The notes beneath the pieces were generated by a model. That model searched no databases, was not told where the DNA came from, and was given only the letters and a program-made list of their open reading frames with translations. Both the position numbers and the translations under genes were made by a program. 64,000 nt of DNA from Pseudarthrobacter sulfonivorans (lineage in GTDB: Bacteria > Actinomycetota > Actinomycetes > Actinomycetales > Micrococcaceae), in the NCBI RefSeq assembly GCF_014712225.1, contig NZ_JACXBW010000007.1:124001-188000 (forward strand), read 5' to 3'. Below are positions 54,374 to 63,700 of the stretch, in pieces. Numbering within the stretch: position 1 is the first letter of the stretch; every line of letters begins with the position of its first letter.

Positions 54374-55165
54374 CTACAGCTTGTCGAAATCAGCTTCGTC
54401 GACGGTAGACCCGGAGGGGACCGACGCGCCCGAGGCGCCGATAGCCGGCTTGGCTCCGCCGGACTTCAGGGCGGCGAGGCGGGCCTCGATCTCGGTCTGC
54501 TCGCCGAGGTCCTCGAGCTGGTTGAACTGGGCGTCCAGGCTCGACGCTGCAAGTTCCTGCTGGCCGCGGACCTTGGCCTCTTCGCGGCGGATCTTCTCTT
54601 CGAAACGCCCCACCTCGCTGGTGGGATCCATGAAGTCGATGCTCTTGATGGCATCGTGCACCTGGGACTGCGCTGCGGCCGTCTTGGAGCGGGCCACCAG
54701 CTCGTTGCGCTTGCTGGTCAGCTCGTTGAGCTTGCCCTTCATCTGGTCCAAGCCGGTCTTGAGCTTGTCCACGACTTCGCGCTGCGAGGCGATGCTGGGC
54801 TCTGCACCCTTGGCCTCATTCTCGGCGGACATCTGGCGCTGCAGGGCCACCTTGGCAAGATTGTCGAACTTCTCGGCGTCGACGGTGTCGCCGCCGGACC
54901 TGTATTCGTCTGCCTTGCGCGAGGCCGCCAGGGCCTTGTTGCCCCAGTCCTGGGCGTTCTTGACGTCCTCGCGGTAGTCGTCCTCGAGCATCCGGAGGTT
55001 TCCGATGGTCTGGGCAACAGCGGACTCAGCCTCGGCAATGTTGTTCGTGTAGTCCCGGACCATCTGGTCCAGCATCTTCTGCGGATCCTCAGCGTTGTCC
55101 AGCAAAGAGTTGATGTTTGCCTTTGCAAGCTGCGCGATGCGGCCGAAAATGGACTGCTTAACCAT
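54374..55165 (-). CDS. pspA: PspA/IM30 (ESCRT-III-like) membrane-stress protein
   Basis: A 263-aa coiled-coil protein, start ATG 55165 chosen for AAAGGTAA just upstream. MVKQSIFGRIAQLAKANINSLL is an amphipathic helix with the conserved PspA N-terminus, and NAEDPQKMLDQMVRDY the next. Long Ala/Glu/Lys helices run to about residue 225, followed by a flexible Gly/Ser tail (GASGASVPSGSTVDEADFDKL). It would bind stressed cytoplasmic membranes. The TPM-domain gene lies upstream on the same strand (110-nt gap), a pairing seen in other actinobacteria. Confidence 0.94.
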   Translation of the reverse strand: MVKQSIFGRIAQLAKANINSLLDNAEDPQKMLDQMVRDYTNNIAEAESAVAQTIGNLRMLEDDYREDVKNAQDWGNKALAASRKADEYRSGGDTVDAEKFDNLAKVALQRQMSAENEAKGAEPSIASQREVVDKLKTGLDQMKGKLNELTSKRNELVARSKTAAAQSQVHDAIKSIDFMDPTSEVGRFEEKIRREEAKVRGQQELAASSLDAQFNQLEDLGEQTEIEARLAALKSGGAKPAIGASGASVPSGSTVDEADFDKL

Positions 55166-55275
55166 GGTGTTACCTTTCGTCCTGCTCAATGGTGGCCACT
55201 GGAATCAGTGAACAGTTGTTGTACCGCTAAAGTTCGTCGCCGGGGGTGACCCCGACGGCGCCTAGCCTTTTCGGA

Positions 55276-57321
55276 CTAGAAACTTCCGGAGTCGCCTCCG
55301 CCGAAATCTCCTCCGCCAAAGTCGCCGCCGCCGAAACCGCCGCCGTCTCCCCAGCCTCCGCCGTCGCTGTGGCCTCCGCCCCAGCCGCCTCCTCCACCGC
55401 CATTGAGGATGGAGTTGATGAGGATGCCGCCCAGGATGGCGCCGCCGAGCCCGCCGCCACCGCCCCGCCCGCCGAACATGCCACCGCCGAACCCTTGGTT
55501 GGCATAGCCACCGAAGTTGTCGACGTCGGACTGGGCAAGTTGCGCTGCCTGGGCTGCGAGGGCGTGTGCCTGCTGGGCGTACGTGAGCGCAGTGACGGGG
55601 TCGTTGCGCGAGATGGAGAGCGCGTAGTCAAGGTTCCGCTGCGATTCGGCAAGCCGGGTACGAGCTTCTGTGCCTACGCCACCGCGCCGTGCGGTGATGT
55701 AATCGGACGTCGCGCTGATCTGCGCCTGCGCCGACATGATGGTCTGCTGCAGCGAGGCCTGGGCGCGGCGCGCCTGGTCCTGCTGGTTCCGGATGCCGGT
55801 GAGGGACTGGTCCAGCGCCTGATGCGCGGTTTCAACGCGCTGCAGGGTAGCGATGGGATCGATCTTTCCACCCTGGATTTCCGCCTTCACCTGGCCCAGG
55901 GCAGCTTCAACGCCCGCTACGGGGCCGGCCAGTTCGGGGTGTTCACCGGACTGGATCATGGCCCTGGCCTGGGCAAGGTCCTGGGAGGTTTCGACGACGG
56001 CCGCCTCCAGTCCGTTGCGGGCCTCGTCCAGGCTGGCCGACACCTTGGCGATGGCGTCCAGCAGGACGTTGGTCTGGTGCAGGCTCTCTTCGGATGCCCG
56101 CACAGCCACGGCGGCGAGGCTGCCTTCACCGGCTGTGAGCTTCTCCTCGGCGGTGGCGGTGGCATTCTGCACGAAGGCGAGGCGTTCCTTGGCCTGTGTG
56201 ATGTTGTCGGCGACCTGCACCAGGGCGCTGTCCGCATACTTGGCGCGCAAGGCTGTCAGTGACTGTTCCGCAGTGGCGATCTTGGCGTCTGCTTCCCGGG
56301 CACCTGCGCTCACGGCTGCCAGTGCCTGCGGGGCGTTCTTCTCGAGCTCGCGGAGCGAATCGAAGTCGGCCTTTTGCTCCTGGAGCGAGGCGAGCGCTGC
56401 TTCTGAGCGGCGGATGATCTCGCCGTACCAGCTGCGCTGCTGTTCTTCGGTGTCCGGGATGTGGTCATCCAATTGCTGCTGGAGCTTGAAGGACTCGGAC
56501 ATGTGAGCCTTGGCTTCGGCCAGGGCTTTCGTGAAGTTGCCTACCGCGGCATCGCCGTACTGGGCCTGGGCGAACCCGAGCTCCTGCTCGCTGGACTTGA
56601 TCGCGTCGTCGGCTTCGATGATCAGGGGGCCGCTCTTGAGCCGCAGTTCCTCGATGCTAAGCGAAGCCAGGGGATCGAGTTCGGCGCCCTGGGGTCCGTA
56701 GCTGGCGCTGGATGCCTGGGCGGCCTTCTTCCGCTTGTTGCGGAAGTAGAGGTACGCGCCGGCACCGCCGGCGACAACTACACCAGTTCCTACAAGGACA
56801 CTTGCGCCGGCGCCGTTGCCGGACGGGACGTTGCCGCTGCCACCACCTGCTGCATCGCCAATGGCAGCCGCTGTGTCTATGGCAGCCTGGGCGTAGTCCT
56901 TCTTACCACCAGCCAGATTCGCTGTTACGGCGTTCTGGCTGATATTGGACTGCTTTGACCGGATGGCACTCGAAGCGTCGGTCGCGAAGTAGAACTGGCC
57001 TGCCGTCGAAATGGCGAGCAGGACATCAGCCTTGCCCATTGATTTTTGCGTGGCAACAGCTTTGCCCCAGTCCTCGGGCTTCGAGGGGTTGTCGAAGGAG
57101 TTCACCGTGACCACGTAGAGGTTGTATTTGTGGTCCTTCAGCAGCGTTTGGATGGCGTTCTGCACCTCACCCTTGCGGCCGCCCAGGACATTGGCGTTAT
57201 CCACAATGTTCGTGCCCGACGGGATGCTCACCGGTGGTTCAGCCCAAGCCGCGCCGGCGGGAACCGCGAGCAGCCCTGTCAGGCCGATCACGGCGAGGAT
57301 ACGTTTGAACTTTGACCGCAT
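55276..57321 (-). CDS. TPM-domain (Psb32/MOLO1-like) membrane protein with long coiled coil and Gly-rich tail
   Basis: A 681-aa protein from ATG 57321. Signal peptide (ILAVIGLTGLLAVPAGAAWA), then an extracytoplasmic TPM domain (about 35-155: IVDNANVLGGRKGEVQNAI, YVVTVNSFDNPSKPEDWG, DVLLAISTAGQFYFATDAS), one membrane helix (VLVGTGVVVAGGAGAYLYF, about 174-193) and ~400 residues of Ala/Gln/Glu-rich coiled coil in the cytoplasm. The last ~75 residues are Gly/Phe/Asp-rich (GGGDFGGGDF type). Adjacent to pspA, so it may sense envelope state and act with PspA (known association of TPM and PspA domains; mechanism inferred). Confidence 0.9.
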   Translation of the reverse strand: MRSKFKRILAVIGLTGLLAVPAGAAWAEPPVSIPSGTNIVDNANVLGGRKGEVQNAIQTLLKDHKYNLYVVTVNSFDNPSKPEDWGKAVATQKSMGKADVLLAISTAGQFYFATDASSAIRSKQSNISQNAVTANLAGGKKDYAQAAIDTAAAIGDAAGGGSGNVPSGNGAGASVLVGTGVVVAGGAGAYLYFRNKRKKAAQASSASYGPQGAELDPLASLSIEELRLKSGPLIIEADDAIKSSEQELGFAQAQYGDAAVGNFTKALAEAKAHMSESFKLQQQLDDHIPDTEEQQRSWYGEIIRRSEAALASLQEQKADFDSLRELEKNAPQALAAVSAGAREADAKIATAEQSLTALRAKYADSALVQVADNITQAKERLAFVQNATATAEEKLTAGEGSLAAVAVRASEESLHQTNVLLDAIAKVSASLDEARNGLEAAVVETSQDLAQARAMIQSGEHPELAGPVAGVEAALGQVKAEIQGGKIDPIATLQRVETAHQALDQSLTGIRNQQDQARRAQASLQQTIMSAQAQISATSDYITARRGGVGTEARTRLAESQRNLDYALSISRNDPVTALTYAQQAHALAAQAAQLAQSDVDNFGGYANQGFGGGMFGGRGGGGGLGGAILGGILINSILNGGGGGGWGGGHSDGGGWGDGGGFGGGDFGGGDFGGGDSGSF

Positions 57322-57608
57322 GTGCAACCCTTCAGCACGCCTGACACCGATTCGGGACGAATCAACGTCTCAGAATGCAGCAGCGCCCCCAGGCGTGGTG
57401 TAAAGCCGCAGGTCGCTGTGGCAATTCCTTTTGATTCTATGGTGCACCTTTGGGTGCGTCCACCGAGGGGAATATGCCACCAGCGAAAACCCCTGAGAGC
57501 ACTCATGGGCGGCGGCTTGCACGCTTTCAGGAACCTCCCAGCCAACGTTCGCCGCAGTTCCAGTCAGACGGTACATAGTTAATGCAGAAGAGGATGAAAG
57601 GAAGTCCA

Positions 57609-59198
57609 ATGACTGAGAACCCAACCCCGGGTGCAGCGCCTGATGACCGGCAACCGGACTGGAGCCGGAATCCGGCCCAGACCCCTTCGGAGGCCCGCAG
57701 CGACGCTGGCGGTCACTCCAATCCGACCGAGCAGCTGGACCGCTCCGGGGCGCCTGAGAACCCCACGCAGCAGCTGCCCGGTGCACCCCGTCCGGTCTAT
57801 CCTCCCCGCGAGCCGTTCTACGGCCAGCCGGCCCACAACCAGCAGACCCAGCACCAGCAGCCTCACAACCAGCAGGTCCCGCATCAGCAGGCCCAGCATG
57901 GAGCGAATTCAGCGCTGCCCGGCGGCTACACGGGCCAGTACAACCCTGGTCAGTACAACTCGACCCCCAACCCCGCTGACGCTCCCCGCCGGAAGGCCTC
58001 ATTCGGCGTCGGGACCCTGGTGGCGAGCATCCTGGCGGCCGGCCTCGTGGGCGGCGGCGTGGCCACTGTCGGTTCGGGTGCCCTCGGCAACGGTTCACCC
58101 TCGGCCGTCAGCAGCAGCACCGGCAGCCAGCCCGGGACGGTCATCGTCAACAACAAGGACGACGTCAACGCCATCACGGCGGCCGCACTGAAGGCGACCC
58201 CCAGCGTGGTGACCATCAGCGCCTCCAGCGGCAATGCCGGCGGCACCGGCTCGGGCATCGTCCTGGACGGCGACGGGCACATCCTCACCAACACCCACGT
58301 GGTAACCCTTGACGGCCAGACAGCCAATGCCACCCTGGAGGTACGCACCAGCACGGGCAAGGTCCTCAAGGCCACCCTGGTGGGCACGGACCCGCTGTCT
58401 GACCTTGCAGTGATCAAAGTGGACGACACCTCAGGGCTCACCCCCGCCACCCTCGGGGACTCCGGCAAGCTCAACGTCGGCGACACCGCAATTGCGATCG
58501 GCTCCCCGCTGGGCCTCACCGGCACGGTCACGGACGGCATCGTGTCCACCCTGAACCGGACCATCAGCGTGGCCTCCTCGGCCGCACCCAAGAACGGCGA
58601 CAGCTCGCAGGGCGGCGATCAGGGCTTCCAGTTCGCGCCTCCGGGCGGGGGGCAGGGCCAGAGCACAGCGGCACAGGGTTCCATTGCCATTAATGTGATC
58701 CAAACTGATGCCGCCATCAACCCCGGCAACTCCGGTGGTGCGTTGGTGAACACCAAGGGTGAGATCATCGGCGTCAACGTGGCCATCGCCTCCGCCGGCT
58801 CTGATTCCTCTTCTTCGTCCTCCAGCGGAAACATCGGCGTCGGCTTCAGCATCCCCATCAACCACGCAAAGCGGGTGGCGCAGGAGCTCATCGACACCGG
58901 CAAGGCATCCCATGGCCAGCTGGGCGTCAGCGTCCGGGACAAGTCCTCAGGCAGTTCGTCGAGCTTCTCGGTGGGAGCCGACGTGGCCACTGTTGAAGCG
59001 AATTCAGCAGCCGCCAAGGCCGGCATCAAGGTGGGCGATGTGATCACCAAGTTCAACGACCTGACGGTCAGCGAGCCCAACCAGCTGACGGCAGCCGTCC
59101 GCGAACAGGCCGGCGGGTCCACGGTCAAGATCACCGTCCTGCGCAACGGCCAGGAGCAGACATTTGACGTGACGCTGGGCACCGCAGCGGACCAGTAG
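57609..59198 (+). CDS. HtrA/DegP-like membrane-anchored serine protease with PDZ domain
   Basis: A 529-aa protein from ATG 57609, with AAGGAAG 6 nt upstream. The cytoplasmic N-terminus (~125 residues) is Pro/Gln/His-rich, then one membrane helix (GTLVASILAAGLVGGGVATV). The trypsin-like domain has the triad His in ILTNTHVV (about 229), Asp in SDLAVIKVDD (about 264) and Ser in NPGNSGGALVN (about 373). A PDZ domain follows (ANSAAAKAGIKVGDVITKFN). A Ser-rich insert near 400 (DSSSSSSSGN) is unusual. Divergent from the TPM gene, together forming an envelope-stress locus. Confidence 0.94.
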   Translation: MTENPTPGAAPDDRQPDWSRNPAQTPSEARSDAGGHSNPTEQLDRSGAPENPTQQLPGAPRPVYPPREPFYGQPAHNQQTQHQQPHNQQVPHQQAQHGANSALPGGYTGQYNPGQYNSTPNPADAPRRKASFGVGTLVASILAAGLVGGGVATVGSGALGNGSPSAVSSSTGSQPGTVIVNNKDDVNAITAAALKATPSVVTISASSGNAGGTGSGIVLDGDGHILTNTHVVTLDGQTANATLEVRTSTGKVLKATLVGTDPLSDLAVIKVDDTSGLTPATLGDSGKLNVGDTAIAIGSPLGLTGTVTDGIVSTLNRTISVASSAAPKNGDSSQGGDQGFQFAPPGGGQGQSTAAQGSIAINVIQTDAAINPGNSGGALVNTKGEIIGVNVAIASAGSDSSSSSSSGNIGVGFSIPINHAKRVAQELIDTGKASHGQLGVSVRDKSSGSSSSFSVGADVATVEANSAAAKAGIKVGDVITKFNDLTVSEPNQLTAAVREQAGGSTVKITVLRNGQEQTFDVTLGTAADQ

Positions 59199-59214
59199 GA
59201 AGTACGGCAGGAAG

Positions 59215-59258
59215 CAAACGACGGCGGCGGTCACCACGGTGATCGCCGCCGTCGTTTG
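59215..59258 (+). terminator. Long hairpin after the HtrA-like gene
   Basis: Arms 59215-59235 and 59238-59258 pair over 21 bp with one mismatch (CAAACGACGGCGGCG against CGCCGCCGTCGTTTG), starting 17 nt after the stop codon. The tip must open a few pairs to form a loop. No long T-run. It isolates htrA from the etf operon. Confidence 0.8.
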
Positions 59259-59431
59259 TCTCCGATAAACGCCCCGCCGGGCTCTGACACAGGCGTTAAC
59301 GGGACGGCAACGGAACACGACTATATGGTTAGCTAGGATCTACCCGTACCCCGGGCGTTCCGAGGCCATGACCCCACCCGGCTGGCTGTCCACAAGCATG
59401 GAAGGCTGCTGTAAACACAGTGGAAGAGACA

Positions 59432-60223
59432 TTGAAGATCATCGTCCTGGTCAAGCATGTACCGGACGCCCAGTTCGACCGTCACCTCAACGGGGAGGGC
59501 TACACCACGGACCGCGACGAAAGCATCCTTTCGGAGCTGGACGAATATGCGCTCGAGGCTGCCCTGCAGCTGGCCGAGGCCCGCGGCGGCGCCAAGGCAG
59601 GGAACCAGGTCATTGCACTGAGCATGGGTCCCGCCGGCGCGGTCAACGCCGTCAAGAAGTCGCTCCAGATGGGTGCCACCGAGGGCGTGCACCTGACGGA
59701 CAGCGCCCTGGCGGGTTCCGACGCCGCCGCGACCTCGCTCGCGCTGGCGGCCGCCATCCGCCACGTCGGCGGGGTGGACCTCGTCCTCACCGGCATGGCC
59801 TCCACCGACGGCGAAACATCCCTGGTGCCGGCCCAGCTGGCCGAACGCCTGGGCCTTCCGCAGGTCACCTTCGCGTCCTCGCTGACGGTCGACGGCGGCC
59901 GCCTCACCGCCCGCCGCGACGCCGACACCTACTCCGAGACCGTCGAGGCCCCGCTGCCTGCAGTCGTCTCCGTGACGGACCAGATCAACGAGCCGCGGTA
60001 CCCCAACTTCAAGGGCATCATCGCCGCCAAGCGCAAGAGCATCACCACCCTCTCGCTGGCCGATATCGGCGTCGATCCGGCACAGGTGGGCCGCTCCGGA
60101 TCCTGGACCACGGTGACCACCGCCGCGGAACGTCCGCCACGCACCGCAGGCACCATCATCACCGACGAGGGCGACGCCGGCATCAAGCTCGTCGACTTCC
60201 TGGCCGCCCAGAAGCTGCTCTAA
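59432..60223 (+). CDS. etfB: Electron transfer flavoprotein, beta subunit
   Basis: A 263-aa subunit. TTG 59432 (KIIVLVKHVPDAQFD) is preferred since the family starts this way and GGAAGAG precedes it; GTG 59420 would add four residues. ALSMGPAGAVNAVKKSLQMGA and VLTGMASTDGETSLVPAQLAE are AMP-binding EtfB signatures, and IAAKRKSITTLSLADIGVD the recognition loop. Passes electrons from acyl-CoA and other dehydrogenases. etfA follows after 14 nt. A TAGGAT box at 59334-59339 could be its promoter -10. Confidence 0.94.
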   Translation: MKIIVLVKHVPDAQFDRHLNGEGYTTDRDESILSELDEYALEAALQLAEARGGAKAGNQVIALSMGPAGAVNAVKKSLQMGATEGVHLTDSALAGSDAAATSLALAAAIRHVGGVDLVLTGMASTDGETSLVPAQLAERLGLPQVTFASSLTVDGGRLTARRDADTYSETVEAPLPAVVSVTDQINEPRYPNFKGIIAAKRKSITTLSLADIGVDPAQVGRSGSWTTVTTAAERPPRTAGTIITDEGDAGIKLVDFLAAQKLL

Positions 60224-60237
60224 GAGGGATCACAGAC

Positions 60238-61191
60238 ATGGCTAACGTACTTGTATTCATTGACAACCCCGGAGATGCTCTGAAGAAGAGCAGCCTGGAA
60301 CTGCTGACCGCGGGCCGTGCCCTGGGTGAAACCGCCGTCGCCGTCAACGGTGACGTGCACCCCGCAGTCTCGGCCGCGTTCGCCGAGTACGGCGTCACTG
60401 CTGTCTTCCAGCCCTCCGCCGCCGACCTGGATGACTACCTCGTGGCGCCCAAGGCGGCCTACCTCGCCGCCGCCGCCGCAGCAGCCGGCGCCAGCACGGT
60501 GCTCCTCGACAATTCGCCCGAAGGCAAGGAAATCGCGGCCCGGCTTGGCATCAGGCTCAACGCCGGTGTGATCACCGATGTTGTTGGGGTTGACGCCGAT
60601 GGCACAGCGCACAAGTCGGTCCTGGCCGGGTCCTACACCACTGCTGCCAAAGCCACGACGCCGGTCTCCGTGCTGACGCTGAAGGCAAACAGCATCACCC
60701 CGGAGCCAGCCTCGGCTGCCACTGCACCGGAGTCTTCCATCGTGGAGGTACCCGACGACGGCACTGCAACGGCTGCCCGCATCACCTCCCGCGAGCAAAA
60801 AGTGGCCAGCGGCCGTCCGGACCTCACCGACGCGCGGATTGTTGTTGCCGGCGGGCGCGGCCTCGACGGCGACTTCGGCCCCGTGGAGGAACTTGCGGAT
60901 GCGCTGGGTGCTGCAGTGGGTGCCTCCCGCGCAGCCACCGATGCCGGCTGGATCAGCCACGACGCGCAGGTAGGCCAGACCGGGAAAACCGTGTCCCCGC
61001 AGCTCTACATCTCGGCCGGCATCTCCGGTGCCATCCAGCAGAAAGCCGGGATGCAGACGGCCAAGGTCATCGTGGCCATCAACAAGGACGCCGAGTCGCC
61101 GGTTTTCGAGATCGCCGACTTCGGCATCATCGGGGACCTTTTCGACGTCCTGCCCCAGGCCACGGAAGAAATCAAGAAGCGTAAAGGCTGA
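60238..61191 (+). CDS. etfA: Electron transfer flavoprotein, alpha subunit
   Basis: A 317-aa FAD subunit from ATG 60238; the frame is open far upstream but those codons overlap etf[20 protein letters not shown] begins domain I; the C-terminal FAD domain has [39 protein letters not shown] and [20 protein letters not shown], the classic EtfA signature. Forms a heterodimer with EtfB. The PIG-L gene follows after 2 nt. Confidence 0.96.
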   Translation: MANVLVFIDNPGDALKKSSLELLTAGRALGETAVAVNGDVHPAVSAAFAEYGVTAVFQPSAADLDDYLVAPKAAYLAAAAAAAGASTVLLDNSPEGKEIAARLGIRLNAGVITDVVGVDADGTAHKSVLAGSYTTAAKATTPVSVLTLKANSITPEPASAATAPESSIVEVPDDGTATAARITSREQKVASGRPDLTDARIVVAGGRGLDGDFGPVEELADALGAAVGASRAATDAGWISHDAQVGQTGKTVSPQLYISAGISGAIQQKAGMQTAKVIVAINKDAESPVFEIADFGIIGDLFDVLPQATEEIKKRKG

Positions 61192-61193
61192 TT

Positions 61194-61973
61194 GTGGCTG
61201 AACCCGCTGCCCCGGCACAGAGCCCGTTCGACCCGGCCACACACCGGGTGGGGCGGGTGCTCTGTTTCGCCGCCCACCCGGACGACATCGACTTCGCTGC
61301 CGCGGGCACCATTGCCGCCTGGACAGCCGCCGGCGTCCACGTCAGTTACTGCATCATGACCGACGGCGACGCCGGCGGGTTTGATCCGGCGCACCGGGCA
61401 GAGATCGTTGCACTCAGGGCCGCCGAGCAAAGCCGGGCGGCCGGACTTGTGGGCGTCACCGAGATTTTTTACCTGCACGAGCGCGACGGCTACCTGGAAC
61501 CGACGCACGAGGTGATCAAAGGTGTGGTGAAGCTGATCCGGGAAGTCCGTCCCGACGTCGTGCTTGCCATGCATCCGGAACGGAACTGGAACCGCCTCCA
61601 GAAGAGCCACCCGGACCACCTCGCGGTGGGGGAGGCCGTGACCAGGGCTGTCTATCCCGCGGTGGAGAATCCCTTCGCCTACCCCGAGCTGGCGGAGGCC
61701 GGACTGGCGGCGTACAAACTCCCGTGGCTGTGGCTTTACGCCGGGCCGGACGAGCGCGAGAACCATTTTGTTGACGTCACGGACCACGTGGCAACCAAGC
61801 TCGAGGCCATCCATGTGCATGTCAGCCAGCATCCCGACGCTGCCGCCATGGAATTGGTGGTCCGGAACGGACTGCTCGCAAACGCACGGCGAGGCGGCCT
61901 ACCGGATGGCCGCAGCGCCGAAGCGTTCCATGTGGTGGCCGTAAACGGCCCGGGGACCATCGCCGGCTTCTAG
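61194..61973 (+). CDS. PIG-L family N-deacetylase (LmbE-like)
   Basis: A 259-aa zinc-dependent deacetylase or amidase. The metal motif is FAAHPDDIDFAAAGTIAAW (AHPDD near residue 26), and SHPDHLAVGEAV supplies the third ligand His. Family members act on GlcNAc-inositol (mycothiol synthesis), mycothiol S-conjugates, or other N-acyl sugars. The sequence does not decide between these. GTG 61194 lies 2 nt after etfA, so it is in the etf operon. It converges on the anti-sigma gene. Confidence 0.9.
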   Translation: MAEPAAPAQSPFDPATHRVGRVLCFAAHPDDIDFAAAGTIAAWTAAGVHVSYCIMTDGDAGGFDPAHRAEIVALRAAEQSRAAGLVGVTEIFYLHERDGYLEPTHEVIKGVVKLIREVRPDVVLAMHPERNWNRLQKSHPDHLAVGEAVTRAVYPAVENPFAYPELAEAGLAAYKLPWLWLYAGPDERENHFVDVTDHVATKLEAIHVHVSQHPDAAAMELVVRNGLLANARRGGLPDGRSAEAFHVVAVNGPGTIAGF

Positions 61974-62023
61974 GCGGTCAGCCTCAAAGCGCCGTCAGCC
62001 TCCAGCCATCAGGACTCCAGCCC

Positions 62024-62887
62024 TCAGGCCCCCAGCGGTGCGGCCGCCACGGTGGGGGAGGTCGGGGCTGCGGAGCCGCCCGCGGGTTCCACAGTGATGC
62101 CGAGGGATGCCGCCTTGGCGATACCCTTCACGATGGCAGGTTTGGACAGTGCCGCTTCATCCATCAGGCCCTGCGACACAGGCGCCGAGCCGTCCTTGGG
62201 GATCAGCCACATCTGGTAGACCTTGCCGGCCGGCGGCGCGGGCACGTCCTTCATCTTGACCACCAGGGCATCCTTCGAGGACGAGATCAGGACCGTTGCG
62301 GTTCCGCCTGCAGCCACGGGGACTGACGCCTCGCGGACGTCCTGGGCCCGGACCACCTGGTTCAGCGGATCGTTCTGATCGGCGACGTAGGATCCTACGG
62401 CCACGCCGCCGAGGGCGATGACTGCGGCGGCTGCCGCGGCGGCGAGCCAGCGGCGGGCGCTGCCCGGCCGGCGTCGTGATTCCCGCCGTGCCCTGGCCGC
62501 GGAAAGCTCATCGGCGGGTTCCGGCTCCGGTTGTTCGGCAGGCGAAACGGCAGCAGGTGCAGCAGGTCCGGCAGCCGGCAATTGCGCGAGCGTGGGCAGC
62601 TGCGCCACGATGCGGTCAAACAGATCTGCCGGAGGTTCTTCCTGTGCGGTGAACGACACGGCCAGGGTTTCCCGCGCCTGGCGGACACGCTCCAGGAAGG
62701 AATTGCGCTCGTCCGCCGGGGCGGCTGAGATGTAACGGTCGATGGCGGCGCGTTCGCCATCAGTGACCGCGTCCAGGGCATAGAGCTCGGCCAGGTCCAC
62801 CGCCCGCCCGGAATCCAGGTCGGCAGCGATCTCCAGGCCGAACGACCCCGGCCGGCGGGCGCCACCCTGACTATTCATTTCTGTCAT
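62024..62887 (-). CDS. Anti-sigma factor, RskA type
   Basis: A 287-aa single-pass membrane protein. The N-terminal ~95 residues form an anti-sigma domain (DLAELYALDAVTDGERAAID, FLERVRQARETLAVSF) without any Cys or the HxxxCxxC zinc motif, as in RskA. A Pro/Ala linker and basic stretch precede the membrane helix (about 147-168). The extracytoplasmic RskA-C domain has VLISSSKDALVVKMKDVPAP and GKVYQMWLIPKDGSAPVSQG. It lies 1 nt downstream of the sigma gene and would hold that sigma factor at the membrane. Confidence 0.92.
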   Translation of the reverse strand: MTEMNSQGGARRPGSFGLEIAADLDSGRAVDLAELYALDAVTDGERAAIDRYISAAPADERNSFLERVRQARETLAVSFTAQEEPPADLFDRIVAQLPTLAQLPAAGPAAPAAVSPAEQPEPEPADELSAARARRESRRRPGSARRWLAAAAAAAVIALGGVAVGSYVADQNDPLNQVVRAQDVREASVPVAAGGTATVLISSSKDALVVKMKDVPAPPAGKVYQMWLIPKDGSAPVSQGLMDEAALSKPAIVKGIAKAASLGITVEPAGGSAAPTSPTVAAAPLGA

Positions 62888-62888
62888 C

Positions 62889-63497
62889 TCAACTCACCCC
62901 CAGACATGTCTTCAAACGGATCAGTCCGTCGCGGATGCGGGACTTGATGGTGGGAACCGCCGCATTGAGCTTCTCCGCGACTTCCCGGTACGTGAGGCCG
63001 CCGTAATAGGCGAGCCGCACGGATTCCTGCTGTGTATCGGTCAGCGTTGCCAGGCACCGGACCACAGCCTCTGCCTCCAGTTTGCTGTCCACCTCGGCCG
63101 ATACGGAGTCGTGGTCCACCTCCTGGCTGCTGGCGCCGTATTTTGCTTCACGGTCGGTGGCCGACTGCGAGGAACGCACCTTGTCCACTGCCCGGCGATG
63201 GGAAATGGTCATCAGCCAGGACAGCGGACTGCCCGCTTCGGGGTTGAATTTCCCGGCATTCTGCCAAACCTGGAGGAAAACTTCCTGCGTGGTGTCTTCG
63301 CTGAGCTCAGGATCGATGAGGACCCGGCGGGCCATCCCAAAAACCCTGCGCGAGGTCAACTGATAGAACTCGGCAAACGCTGCCTGGTCTCCGCCCGCAA
63401 CCCGGGCGAGCAGACGGCCCAGGCGCTGGCTGAGAGCCGCCGGAGAGTCTGTGACTGCGGCCGGGGACTCGAAGTTTGGCGCGTTGGGAGTTTCCAT
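62889..63497 (-). CDS. sigK: ECF RNA polymerase sigma factor, SigK-like
   Basis: About 202 aa from ATG 63497; the reading frame extends to 63626 but the extra codons look non-coding. Region 2 includes FYQLTSRRVFGMARRVLIDP and EDTTQEVFLQVWQNAGKF, with PLSWLMTISHRRAVDKVR; region 4 is YYGGLTYREVAEKLNAAVPT followed by IKSRIRDGLIRLK. Pairs with the adjacent RskA-like anti-sigma. In mycobacteria the SigK regulon responds to redox state; the regulon here is unknown. No strong ribosome site is visible. Confidence 0.92.
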   Translation of the reverse strand: METPNAPNFESPAAVTDSPAALSQRLGRLLARVAGGDQAAFAEFYQLTSRRVFGMARRVLIDPELSEDTTQEVFLQVWQNAGKFNPEAGSPLSWLMTISHRRAVDKVRSSQSATDREAKYGASSQEVDHDSVSAEVDSKLEAEAVVRCLATLTDTQQESVRLAYYGGLTYREVAEKLNAAVPTIKSRIRDGLIRLKTCLGVS

Positions 63498-63700
63498 CAC
63501 TAACAAGCATAGGTCTCCGGGCGGCGGATCAGGGGCATCGACGCCGGGGCTGCGCAAGGCAGCGGACGTGGCAGGCAGCTCACCCGGCCGGGCCTGTAAC
63601 AGTCTCACCCGCCGCTCCTTCATCATCCCGGAATTGCTGTCAGGAGTGATTCGGTGCAGGCAGCGTCACGGATGGGCCTGAATGGGCTCCGCTGCGGCGG

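Noticed and set aside
59368..60237. N-terminal extension of etfA (frame open from 59368)
   Set aside because: It overlaps all of etfB out of frame; ATG 60238 gives the standard EtfA N-terminus.
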